Shown piece by piece: positions 1 through 6,109 of a DNA stretch of 21,855 bases; the first letter of the stretch is position 1, and each line of letters opens with the position of its first letter. The DNA is from a virus. Below the pieces are notes generated by a model. The model had not been told where the DNA came from, did not search any database, and saw nothing but the letters and a program-made list of their open reading frames with translations. The translations under genes were made by a program, and so were the position numbers. The stretch spans positions 1 to 21,855 of the IMG/VR virus record IMGVR_UViG_3300033153_005890. The stretch is one strand, 5' to 3'.

Positions 1-318
1 TTTGTCATTTTGTCCTTTTATTTCTGGTTTTTTTTCCTCGGCTCGTCTCGCGGATTGTGTCTTATCGTGCGCGATGGTTTCAATATCTTCCAATTTCTTT
101 TTGCGAATACTTCCAGCCCAATCTACTTGCTTTTCTGTGCCTTGCAGCTCAGGCAGTCCTTTTTCTGTTGCTTCTTTTTTTGCATCCGTGGCCTCTTGAG
201 CATTTTGGCATTCCCAACATACTTGGGTTGCCAGCCATTCCTTTCTGTTTCGTTTAATACTGCCTGTGCCAATGATAGTATGGTGTTGATTGTGTCCGCA
301 AATGTGGTGGATGTTCAT
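1..318 (-). CDS. Zinc-ribbon-like phage hypothetical protein (3' end cut by window edge)
   Basis: The reading frame stays open for 106 codons from an ATG at 318 to the window edge, so the C-terminus is missing. A strong ribosome binding site (AAGGAGG) lies 5 bases before the ATG, which fixes the start. The N-terminus holds a possible metal site: Cys7-Gly-His9 and a CxxC pair at Cys34/Cys37 (CWEC). Residues 54-71 carry LPELQGTEKQVDWAGSIR, a phrase recalled from small hypothetical proteins of phages and integrative elements (usually LPxLxGSxKQIxWAxxIR). The visible C-terminal part is rich in Lys and Glu. A molecular function is not known to me; a nucleic-acid-binding or metal-binding role is only inference. 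It has its own predicted promoter (353-382) and lies downstream of the terminator that ends the late operon, so it is probably expressed separately from the tail genes. Confidence 0.75.
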   Translation of the reverse strand, partial: MNIHHICGHNQHHTIIGTGSIKRNRKEWLATQVCWECQNAQEATDAKKEATEKGLPELQGTEKQVDWAGSIRKKKLEDIETIAHDKTQSARRAEEKKPEIKGQNDK

Positions 319-352
319 GGCTGCCTCCTTGGTGGTTTGGGGTTATCGGCGA

Positions 353-382
353 ATTGTAAATACTGATATTTTATGTAAGCAA
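353..382 (-). promoter_or_regulatory. Predicted sigma-70-type promoter for the gene starting at 318
   Basis: On the minus strand TTGCTT (377-382) is followed after 18 bases by TACAAT (353-358), about 35 bases before the start codon at 318. The -35 hexamer is part of the 10-mer TTGCTTACAT, which recurs at 842-851 upstream of the excisionase-like gene. The call is by eye. Confidence 0.5.
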
Positions 383-460
383 CTGCCGTGCCAATGTGTC
401 ACCAAATAACGACACCTTTCTACAAGTCAATACTTTCGCCACCTGCAAGTGTTTTCCTCA

Positions 461-484
461 AAATGTAGGATATTTTCTACATTT
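461..484. repeat. 8-bp inverted repeat with 8-base loop
   Basis: AAATGTAG (461-468) and CTACATTT (477-484) are perfect inverted copies separated by GATATTTT. They lie in the non-coding stretch 383-486, directly beside the larger inverted repeat at 487-584. This could be a protein binding palindrome or a short hairpin. The octamer CGACACCT at 410-417, also in this stretch, matches the arms of the larger repeat. Confidence 0.6.
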
Positions 485-486
485 GG

Positions 487-584
487 TAGGTGTCGTGTTT
501 TTATGGCACCCCTTTCCCTTTGGATCCTCTTTCATGCTAAGGGGAATAAGGCTTTGCATAGGTGCCATAAAAACACGACACCTA
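487..584. repeat. Perfect 24-bp inverted repeat flanking a 50-bp spacer
   Basis: The left arm (487-510, TAGGTGTCGTGTTTTTATGG then CACC) and the right arm (561-584) are exact reverse complements over 24 bases. The right arm ends in the stop codon of the excisionase-like gene (582-584). The spacer 511-560 has no recognised gene. A further copy of the outer octamer CGACACCT lies at 410-417. It does not look like an ordinary terminator, because the loop is 50 bases and no U-tract follows. Possibilities are paired operator sites, a recombination or replication site, a structured 3' untranslated region or a small foldback element. The stretch 319-581 otherwise holds only the promoter at 353-382 and the small repeat at 461-484. 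Confidence 0.85.
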
Positions 585-797
585 TGAGCAATAGTCATCT
601 TTTTTTTGCACTTTGCTATTATATTTGTTCCTCGACTCTATTAAGACTTTTAGCCCATCCAGATCTTTAGTCCTCCAGATGTGGCGTTTAAGCACACAGG
701 GAAGGGGCATTTCGCCACGTTTAAGCATCCTAAAAACTGACCTCTGAGTAATGCCTAGATAGACGGCTGCCTCTTTAGCGGTAACGACTATATCCAT
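582..797 (-). CDS. Excisionase-like / MerR-type helix-turn-helix DNA-binding protein
   Basis: This 71-residue protein begins MDIVVTAKEAAVYLGITQRS. The segment from Thr6 to about Arg28 (TAKEAAVYLGIT, then RSVFRMLKRGEMP) matches the winged helix-turn-helix of small excisionase or MerR-like proteins, in which 'kEaAeyLgis..tvyrml..GelP' is typical; the following KRHIWRTKDLDGL fits the wing and the end of the domain. A longer frame starts at 851, but the ATG at 797 is preferred because AAGGAG (804-809) sits 6 bases before it. Family members direct DNA excision or act as small regulators. The gene lies downstream of the late-operon terminator, and its stop codon is inside the 24-bp inverted repeat, so that repeat could be one of its targets (inference). 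The motif CCGTTAAA (810-817) abuts the ribosome binding site. Confidence 0.8.
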   Translation of the reverse strand: MDIVVTAKEAAVYLGITQRSVFRMLKRGEMPLPCVLKRHIWRTKDLDGLKVLIESRNKYNSKVQKKDDYCS

Positions 798-841
798 AAT
801 TTTCTCCTTTTTAACGGTATAAAAAAAATTGTATATATATA

Positions 842-851
842 ATGTAAGCAA
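842..851 (-). promoter_or_regulatory. Repeated TTGCTTACAT element upstream of the excisionase-like gene
   Basis: The minus strand reads TTGCTTACAT here and again at 373-382 upstream of the gene starting at 318. In both places an AT-rich stretch with TACAATT follows, 12 bases after TTGCTT here and 18 bases after it at the other site. The spacing here is too short for an ordinary -35/-10 pair, so the element may be a shared activator or repressor site rather than a -35 box. An AT-rich promoter for the 797 gene probably lies between 815 and 860. Confidence 0.35.
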
Positions 852-864
852 AGCCTATGCCGTT

Positions 865-896
865 AAAATAAAAAAAGCTCCCGGGGCAGGGAGCTT
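865..896 (-). terminator. Intrinsic terminator at the end of the late operon
   Basis: Read on the minus strand, an 8-bp perfect stem AAGCTCCC/GGGAGCTT (arms 889-896 and 875-882) encloses a 6-base loop and runs directly into a T-tract (TTTTTTTATTTTAA). It lies about 40 bases after the stop of the last late gene (934). On the plus strand no T-tract follows, so it acts on leftward transcription only. Confidence 0.9.
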
Positions 897-933
897 GAAT
901 CAGAATTGTGCTAGAGTAGGAGATTAGCGATTG

Positions 934-1341
934 TCAAGACAATGTATCTATCTTTGTTTTTATCTTTGCCCGAAACTCTGCGTCTGTATCGTCTGTTACT
1001 GCACCGCTGCCGCCGTAGTCGCGCAGGTAATCGAGCAGCACGTATACCGCAGCACGGGCCATTTTATCTTTGCGTTTGTCGAGGTTTTTTTCTCGATCTG
1101 TTTTTGCTGTCAAAGCCGTATGATTTGTTATATATGTCTCTAATTCTGTATTATTTGGGCTGGCGCCGGTAATTACTATTTTTGTGCTATATGCGCTTAA
1201 ATCGTCGCTGGACAATCCTATTGCTTTTGTCTCTACTACCTCTAAATCTCCACGTGCGGTTATTTCCGCAGAACTATAATCTTTAATTATTATGTCTGCA
1301 AGAGCGTGCAAATCTATCGCTTTTGTGAACTCAAAAATCAT
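934..1341 (-). CDS. Hypothetical protein, last gene of the late operon
   Basis: This 135-residue protein (start MIFEFTKAIDLHALADIIIK) is not recognised. It is soluble-looking and acidic in its first two thirds, with no signal peptide or membrane segment. A charged stretch at about residues 82-95 (DREKNLDKRKDKMARA) and a helical C-terminus follow. Its ATG overlaps the TGA of the upstream gene by 4 bases (ATGA), which points to translational coupling, and GGAGG lies about 8 bases before the start. It is the last gene before the terminator at 865-896 and directly follows a fiber or appendage gene, so a role as a fiber accessory or chaperone protein is plausible but unproven. Confidence 0.75.
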   Translation of the reverse strand: MIFEFTKAIDLHALADIIIKDYSSAEITARGDLEVVETKAIGLSSDDLSAYSTKIVITGASPNNTELETYITNHTALTAKTDREKNLDKRKDKMARAAVYVLLDYLRDYGGSGAVTDDTDAEFRAKIKTKIDTLS

Positions 1342-2186
1342 AGTGTATTCCTCCGCAAATGCAAAAAAGTACTTACAGATCCTGCAAAAATCGTCGTCGT
1401 TGTGCCTCCATAATAAAAATAATCAAGATCATATTGCAATTGTTGGATACTTTCCGAAGTTTTCATAAAGCCATGCATAGCAATAACATCTTGACCAGCG
1501 GTAGGGTTTTGTTTAGAATGTCCCTTCACGATAGTGTTATTTTCTTCAATTTTGGTTAACAGATATTGAGTTACTGATTGAGATCCAAACACTTGTGCAA
1601 TTATAGACAATTCTGTACCGGGCAATAATACAACGCCGGGCAAGGATAAAATATCGTAATATTGCACTGTGCCGCTAGATCTAACAATACCAGACCCAAG
1701 ATAAGTTATAACGGTATCTACTCCCCAACCGCATAAATTCAAATCTCCTGCAATCTGCGTGCTACCGTCAAGATACACCGCGCCGACAAATCGCCAGTGT
1801 GCGCCGTTCCCGCTGCTAGCCAAATACCCGTCAGTCGGCGCAGTCGCTGAAAGCCTTAGAGACGACGCCGCATAGCTTGCCTGTGAATTGCTCATATACG
1901 CATAGTATAATGTACTCGCTGACGGACTTGCGCTCGCGTCAGTCCCATCGCTGGCAATCAAATTTACCGGCGAACCTGAAACGTTGCACGTTTCCGCGCT
2001 AGATAAATCAACCAGTTCATTGTTGACGAAAAGTTTTTTTCCGGTGTACTCCCGCCCGGCAAGTTGAAATTGTGTGACGCTGTTACGTTCTAATTTTGTC
2101 ACTTCCAGGCCCGGGAAGGCATGCGCGCCAATCGCGGCCTTGTGTTTGTGGCGCCCGTCTTCGAGCGCAAAAAGTATATCTGCCAT
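1338..2186 (-). CDS. Virion appendage/fiber-like protein with GRHK N-terminus
   Basis: This 282-residue protein is probably a virion appendage. It begins MADILFALEDGRHKHKAAIG, and the pattern ALxxGRHKxxAA also occurs near the N-terminus of the 435-residue fiber encoded just upstream (2274-3581), so the two may dock on the same virion partner. The middle contains LRLSATAPTDGYLASSGN followed by WRFVGAVYLDGSTQI, a pattern seen in hypothetical phage structural proteins, and the rest is beta-rich with many Ser, Thr and Gly. The start ATG follows GGGGGAAAC. A hairpin terminator (2211-2253) separates it from the previous gene, so its expression may be reduced relative to upstream genes or set separately. 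No enzymatic motif is visible. Confidence 0.7.
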   Translation of the reverse strand: MADILFALEDGRHKHKAAIGAHAFPGLEVTKLERNSVTQFQLAGREYTGKKLFVNNELVDLSSAETCNVSGSPVNLIASDGTDASASPSASTLYYAYMSNSQASYAASSLRLSATAPTDGYLASSGNGAHWRFVGAVYLDGSTQIAGDLNLCGWGVDTVITYLGSGIVRSSGTVQYYDILSLPGVVLLPGTELSIIAQVFGSQSVTQYLLTKIEENNTIVKGHSKQNPTAGQDVIAMHGFMKTSESIQQLQYDLDYFYYGGTTTTIFAGSVSTFLHLRRNTL

Positions 2187-2210
2187 GTTTCCCCCTAGTT
2201 TTTAAAACCG

Positions 2211-2253
2211 TTAAAAGAAAAAGGTTGCGGCATGACAAGCACGACACAACCTT
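2211..2253 (-). terminator. Hairpin terminator or attenuator inside the fiber gene group
   Basis: On the minus strand a 9-bp outer stem (AAGGTTGTG/CGCAACCTT, one G-T pair; arms 2245-2253 and 2221-2229) continues after a 1x1 mismatch into an inner stem CGTG/CATG with loop CTTGT. TTTCTTTTAACGG follows. It starts 20 bases after the stop of the 435-residue fiber gene. The T-tract is broken by one C, so termination may be partial and let some transcripts reach the last two genes. Confidence 0.7.
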
Positions 2254-2273
2254 CTTTTTTAACGATTTTTTTA

Positions 2274-3581
2274 TTACGTGTCAAAAACGACGTAAAGAGT
2301 TACAACAATATCACCGCTATTGTTTGCCCAGGTACCGTCAGACGTAAGCTCAACGCCGATTTTTTGACCAGCGGTAAAGGTTAGGTTAGTTGTTGCCGGT
2401 GCAACTTCTGCTTTTGCGTCGTTGGCCGGGTCGTCATCAACTGTCAGGTCCAAATCGCTTGCAGTAACTGCGGTTCCGTCAAGTGTCGGCTCAACTGTCA
2501 ATGTCCCCGCACTTCTCGCGTCTGTGCTTTGATACGTTATTTTTACAATAGAGCCAGCAGACGGCAAAAGCAACTGTTGCAACACTCCGGTAGCATCATA
2601 AATTTCAATGTTGCTTTGGCTTTCGGCAAAACCGCCGAGATACTGAAAAGTAAACGGTGTCGGCATTTTGTCGCGGTCGTCAAGTGTTTGCGGGGAATTT
2701 GACGCATCAATCGTCGTTGCAGCAGTAATTCCGGCTTGTTCGTCGCTGGTCAAATGATAATTGCCGCTGCCGTCAATGCCTGACAAATTATTATGTGTAA
2801 CAACTGATCCCAATGTTACATAATTAGTTCCGTTGTAGACATACATAACATTCTCATCTTCGGCCCATATCGCCATTCCTTCACTCGCTGCGGTTTCATC
2901 GAAGGTTGCGCCGTTGTATTCGTAGATTTTATCTGATTTTGTTTGAGTTCCAGAATCGCCAGAAGAGTCTGAACCTGTATCTTTATGGACATATCTATCG
3001 CCTGTACTTGAAGCTGATCCAGCATCCCAGCTTGACGTGTAGGAGTATAGCTTGTCCTCATTGGTGTTTAGGCATTTCTCGCCGCTTGTGCCTGTCCCAC
3101 TTGGCGCGCCAGAATCAGTTTTTACATAATCGACAGTATGCTCAACAGATTCCTGCCAATCAATCCCTTGTACAAGCCCGTCAACGTAGGTCTTGTCGGC
3201 AACCGGATTAGCCGCAGAAATAGCGTTCGGGGCTGCTCCCAGCGCGGCCTTTTCATCGGTAGTCGGGAATCTGGAGTCATTGCCAGCAGCAACCGTACTT
3301 GCACTTGTTCCCACGTCGCCGTTGCTGTTAAGGTTTTCGTATGTGACACCTGTGGAAGTGATAAAGGTAGACGTATGCTGTGCGTTTCCGTGACTGCTTG
3401 GTGTTCGTGCGTCTGTCATGCGGGAATCGCTGTCATTTACATATTTGTCGCCGGTCGCCGGTGTCCCGGTGCCGACCAGTGCGTCTTTTTGATCTGTTGT
3501 CGGCAAGAAATCCAAGTCATGCTGTGCCGCGTTAGCCTTATGTCTACCGGCCAGAAGCGCCACATAATAAGCGTTAGCCAT
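2274..3581 (-). CDS. Tail fiber protein (probable receptor-binding fiber)
   Basis: This 435-residue protein has several hallmarks of phage tail fibers. The N-terminus holds ALLAGRHKANAA, matching the neighbour at 1338-2186. Residues 50-64 (DSDSRMTDARTPSSH) match the 'DsRlsdaRtP..H' phrase of fibers. TTDQKDALVG and TTDEKAALGA form an internal repeat near residues 28 and 107. Residues 139-146 (GIDWQESV), followed by paired 'GDRYV...YEYNG...EGMAIW' units, and residues 263-283 (HNNLSG...YHLTSDEQ) are also typical. The C-terminal domain (about 309-435) is paralogous to the protein encoded at 3621-4061. The ATG at 3581 follows GAAAGGG, and CCGTTAAA lies 15-22 bases upstream of it. No protease or lyase motif is visible. 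It probably attaches to the tail tip and contacts the host surface. Confidence 0.8.
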   Translation of the reverse strand: MANAYYVALLAGRHKANAAQHDLDFLPTTDQKDALVGTGTPATGDKYVNDSDSRMTDARTPSSHGNAQHTSTFITSTGVTYENLNSNGDVGTSASTVAAGNDSRFPTTDEKAALGAAPNAISAANPVADKTYVDGLVQGIDWQESVEHTVDYVKTDSGAPSGTGTSGEKCLNTNEDKLYSYTSSWDAGSASSTGDRYVHKDTGSDSSGDSGTQTKSDKIYEYNGATFDETAASEGMAIWAEDENVMYVYNGTNYVTLGSVVTHNNLSGIDGSGNYHLTSDEQAGITAATTIDASNSPQTLDDRDKMPTPFTFQYLGGFAESQSNIEIYDATGVLQQLLLPSAGSIVKITYQSTDARSAGTLTVEPTLDGTAVTASDLDLTVDDDPANDAKAEVAPATTNLTFTAGQKIGVELTSDGTWANNSGDIVVTLYVVFDT

Positions 3582-3620
3582 CTAAAGCCCTTTCTTTTAA
3601 CGGTTTATAAAAAAGTAAAA

Positions 3621-4061
3621 TTAGTCCAAAATATAATAAATGGTTGCCTGGATATCGCTATCATTTGGCGCCCAAGCGAGAGTAGATGTCAAATCAATTC
3701 CTAATTTATCTCCCTGCACAAAGGTAATTGTACCAGCAACAGCGCTTTTTATCGCGTCGTTTGTAGTCGTGCCGTCAAGTTTAACATCCAAATCAGTAGG
3801 CACAACGCCCGTGCCGTTGACCGTTACTTTTGCGGATAATTCGCCAGCCGTGCGGGCAGCTGTTGATCGCAATATTATTTTTGTCACGCTGCCAGCTCCA
3901 GGCATTATAAAATCCTCGCCATAGAGATTCAGCATCGCTACATTTGTTTGACTGCCAGCGAATCCGCCGAGGTAATTCAGTGCTTGTGACTCCAGACCAT
4001 CGGCAACAATACCGCCACCGCCACCAGGAGCAACACCGCCAGCATATTCAGCATATCTCAT
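3621..4061 (-). CDS. Small fiber/appendage protein sharing the fiber C-terminal domain
   Basis: This 146-residue protein has a short Gly-rich linker near the N-terminus (GGVAPGGGGG, residues 8-17) followed by a single beta-rich domain (about 27-146). That domain aligns along its whole length with residues 309-435 of the 435-residue fiber: shared blocks include YLGGFAxSQxN, LPxAGSxxKI (MPGAGSVTKI here), STxARxAGxL, DLDxxxD and the terminal xLxVSx-like strands. One gene therefore carries the domain alone and the other at the end of a fiber. The ATG overlaps the preceding TGA by 4 bases (ATGA), with GGGGAG upstream. Roles to consider are a fiber tip, an alternative receptor-binding domain or a virion surface decoration. 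The homology is seen directly; the function is inferred. Confidence 0.75.
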   Translation of the reverse strand: MRYAEYAGGVAPGGGGGIVADGLESQALNYLGGFAGSQTNVAMLNLYGEDFIMPGAGSVTKIILRSTAARTAGELSAKVTVNGTGVVPTDLDVKLDGTTTNDAIKSAVAGTITFVQGDKLGIDLTSTLAWAPNDSDIQATIYYILD

Positions 4062-4342
4062 GTGACAAACTCCCCGAGTACAGTATTGCCAGCAGTGCCC
4101 TTCACTTGCAAGTTGCGCACATCATGCTTGTAACGCGGTACTCCTTTTAGGGCATAGCTTACGTTCACGGGGTATTCTTCAACCTTCGCCGCTTCTGTTG
4201 AGTTGCGAATTTCCATTGCTGCGTCCGTATTCCGAAATTGCAACTCCATCACAAAATCAGGCAAACTAAATTCTGTTGTAACGTCCGCCCATGTTGACGC
4301 TGCAAGATCTTTGTCGATAAATTTACTTCTTAGTTTTGGCAC
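4058..4342 (-). CDS. Small virion-like beta protein, GTG start
   Basis: A 94-residue protein is read from a GTG at 4342 (VPKLRSKFIDKDLAASTWAD). The frame is open further upstream to 4471, but that part is a shadow of the lysine-rich tail of the overlapping lipoprotein gene. The GTG has the good ribosome binding site AAAGGGGGGA, so this start is preferred. The C-terminal pattern (RNTDAAMEIRNS, then VRNLQVKGTAGNTVLGEFVT) resembles small beta-sandwich appendage domains of phage virions, but I do not recognise the family. The gene overlaps the lipoprotein gene by 20 bases upstream and the next gene by 4 bases downstream, so it is translated from the same transcript. CCGTTAAA lies 17-24 bases before the start. 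Confidence 0.7.
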   Translation of the reverse strand: MPKLRSKFIDKDLAASTWADVTTEFSLPDFVMELQFRNTDAAMEIRNSTEAAKVEEYPVNVSYALKGVPRYKHDVRNLQVKGTAGNTVLGEFVT

Positions 4343-4796
4343 GCTTCCCCCCTTTCTTTTTAACGGTTTTCTTTTTTTTCTTTTTGGTAAACTTTTTTGT
4401 TTTCTTTTTGGTAAAATCCTTGACCTTAAATTGAGGCTTGGCGGGCGTTCCAACCTGTTTTGGTGATACAACCGCTTTAAGGCCGTTAAGAAAAAGATGT
4501 ATCGGACTTATTTTATACCCCTGTGCACGCAGTAATGTTGTTGTGCTTTGTGCGTCGTTGATTTCATTAGCCTTAATTATCTGGTCTTTGCTGACGATGT
4601 AATGTTCTTTTCCTTTATTGTCAGACAGCGTAGGAACTCCGTTTGCCAAACTCGATTTTGGCTCCCAACAATATTGAAAATCTCCTTTGTTCCCCTTGTA
4701 GTCTGCGCCCACCGAAATACATGATTTCCCCATAGACGAACATCCACAGACTAACAAAATCAATGCCGTTAAAAAAACAATCTTTATGGTTTTCAT
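4323..4796 (-). CDS. Lipoprotein with lysine-rich C-terminal tail
   Basis: This 157-residue protein has a classical lipoprotein signal peptide: MKTIK, a hydrophobic core at 6-16, and lipobox V16-C-G-C19 followed by SS. The mature protein is predicted to be lipid-anchored at Cys19. A globular part with Cys26 and Cys43 follows, and the last 30 residues (128-157) contain 18 Lys and one Arg, including two FTKKK units encoded by a DNA direct repeat. Such a tail could bind membranes, nucleic acid or acidic proteins; here the acidic C-terminal coiled coil of the upstream kinase is an interesting possible partner (inference). Its ATG overlaps the kinase stop codon by 4 bases. Phage lipoproteins often serve in superinfection exclusion or lysis (Rz1-type), but Rz1 proteins are usually shorter and proline-rich, so that reading is less likely. 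Confidence 0.75.
   Translation of the reverse strand: MKTIKIVFLTALILLVCGCSSMGKSCISVGADYKGNKGDFQYCWEPKSSLANGVPTLSDNKGKEHYIVSKDQIIKANEINDAQSTTTLLRAQGYKISPIHLFLNGLKAVVSPKQVGTPAKPQFKVKDFTKKKTKKFTKKKKKKTVKKKGGKRAKTKK
4376..4415. repeat. 16-bp direct repeat with 24-bp period
   Basis: TTTTCTTTTTGGTAAA occurs at 4376-4391 and 4400-4415. On the minus strand it encodes two FTKKK units in the lipoprotein tail. The 24-bp period keeps the reading frame, consistent with slippage-type duplication of an eight-residue lysine-rich unit. Confidence 0.8.
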
Positions 4797-6109
4797 TTCT
4801 CTTCTTCCTCTTTTTCGATAAGTGTTTCTTTCGATTCTTCGGCTTTAAACTCTGCGCTTAATACTTTTGCGATCAAATCAATTTTGTACTCTAGTTTTTG
4901 CACTCGCTCCATTAGCTTTACATCCTTCGACTGCACAGCCCCAGACCCTGCCCCATTTGTGGCAACCGTACGTTTTGTTTTTGCGTTATCGTCACCGCCA
5001 AATTCCCTGAATAAATCGTCGTCAAAATATATTCCTTCTGCGTGGTATATGTCTTCAACTTGTCGGATAAAGTCTTCTATGTCAGGTCGTGAATCCATGT
5101 TTTCGCGAGTGGCCGCAATAAATAAATTGCGAAAAACGCCGGGCATTTCGTTTCGCTCGCTGGTTCTCAGCAATTTTTTTTGTATATTTCTGGGCGGCGA
5201 CTTTCTTGTGTGCATAAAATACAAAAACCAACCAAGACTGTACACGTCACTTTTGCTTTTTGCTAACGCTGAGTGTCCTGTATATATCTGTTCTGGCGGG
5301 CTGTAAAGGATGTCTCCGAGATAGGTTTCATCGGCTGTGTTTACGCTTCGCTCAGTGTCTGTTATTTCCTTTGTCAGCGAGAAATCAATAAGATAAGGCT
5401 TTAGGTCACGATAGTTAATGATAATGTTTTGCGGTTTGACATCACGATGCACTATTCCCCAACTATGCAAAACTTTGAACAATCGCAAGATACGCCAAAA
5501 CGTAAGCGCTATTTTTTTAGTAGCTTTGCTGTCACGTGCGCTATAGTTATTTCGCACAAAAGAGGAGAACGTCTCTCCATCAACCCACTCTAATAAGGAA
5601 TACACAGGGGCGTTTTTGCTTAACGCAACCACATTCGGCACGCCAGCTATGTTGAAAAAATTTGACTTTAATAATTTATACGCTTTTCGCTGTGTTTCAA
5701 TCCCGTAAAAAAACCGCTTGCGGAATTCGTTTTGGATTACATTTCGTTCTTTAGACTTAAAGAATATACCGCTTTCCGACTCATTTATCACGTCTGCCGT
5801 GTTAAAACAAGCCTTAGCTATCTTAACAGAAATAAATGAACCTGTAAGACTGTTCTGTCCTAGCAAAAGAAAACATTCACCGCCTATTTCTATCCAGCGT
5901 ACAAAGTTACATCGTGCATTCCCCGGCAATGGTTCCAGATATTGGAACAGAGCCTGTCCGTATTTGCGCCACAAATCACGCCGCTCTAAATGACAACCGT
6001 CTAAATATTGCGATAAGCTATAAATTTGACGGTGCCTAAGTTGCTGGTGGTGCAAATCAAGTTTTTGTAATAAGGCTAAATATATGTCTAATTGTTCGCC
6101 TTGTAGCAT
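4793..6109 (-). CDS. Hanks-type serine/threonine protein kinase
   Basis: This 438-residue protein has a nearly complete eukaryotic-like kinase domain at about 74-353. Visible elements are a glycine-containing nucleotide loop region (76-90), the ATP-anchoring lysine K96 (SVKIAK), the hinge-like YSLLEWVDGETF (170-181), the catalytic loop HRDVKPQN (221-228, D223, K225, N228), the metal-binding DFS (242-244, where most kinases have DFG), the activation-segment end SPPEQ (270-274), DVYSLGW (288-294) and R341. About 70 extra residues precede the domain. After it come a Gly/Ala/Ser linker (382-392) and a predicted acidic coiled coil (396-438). Catalytic residues are intact, so activity is expected. 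It has no membrane segment. The start ATG overlaps the previous stop (TAATG), and the gene overlaps the lipoprotein gene. Known phage kinases (T7 gp0.7, Stk of prophage 933W) modify host proteins or block other phages; which applies here is unknown. Confidence 0.92.
   Translation of the reverse strand: MLQGEQLDIYLALLQKLDLHHQQLRHRQIYSLSQYLDGCHLERRDLWRKYGQALFQYLEPLPGNARCNFVRWIEIGGECFLLLGQNSLTGSFISVKIAKACFNTADVINESESGIFFKSKERNVIQNEFRKRFFYGIETQRKAYKLLKSNFFNIAGVPNVVALSKNAPVYSLLEWVDGETFSSFVRNNYSARDSKATKKIALTFWRILRLFKVLHSWGIVHRDVKPQNIIINYRDLKPYLIDFSLTKEITDTERSVNTADETYLGDILYSPPEQIYTGHSALAKSKSDVYSLGWFLYFMHTRKSPPRNIQKKLLRTSERNEMPGVFRNLFIAATRENMDSRPDIEDFIRQVEDIYHAEGIYFDDDLFREFGGDDNAKTKRTVATNGAGSGAVQSKDVKLMERVQKLEYKIDLIAKVLSAEFKAEESKETLIEKEEEEK

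Noticed and set aside
2-366. Plus-strand frames at the left end (up to 118 codons)
   Set aside because: They are antisense to the minus-strand zinc-ribbon-like gene, which has a strong ribosome binding site and a sensible sequence; the plus-strand proteins are Phe/Cys-rich shadows.
396-670. Plus-strand frames over the inverted-repeat region
   Set aside because: They cross the 24-bp inverted repeat, have no ribosome binding site and show no protein-like composition.
798-851. Longer start for the excisionase-like gene
   Set aside because: The extra N-terminal residues come from translating the AT-rich promoter, the CCGTTAAA motif and the ribosome binding site; ATG 797 has AAGGAG at the right distance.
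860-868. TTAACG of the dispersed motif as a -35 promoter element
   Set aside because: It could pair with ATTATA 17 bases away at this one site, but most other copies lie too close to start codons or in the wrong orientation to be promoters.
930-943. Palindrome ATTGTCAAGACAAT at the end of the 934 gene
   Set aside because: It is short, overlaps the stop codon and has no T-tract; the clear terminator lies just beyond it.
4343-4471. Longer start for the 94-residue protein
   Set aside because: The extra residues are a shifted reading of the lipoprotein's lysine-rich tail; the GTG at 4342 has a strong ribosome binding site.
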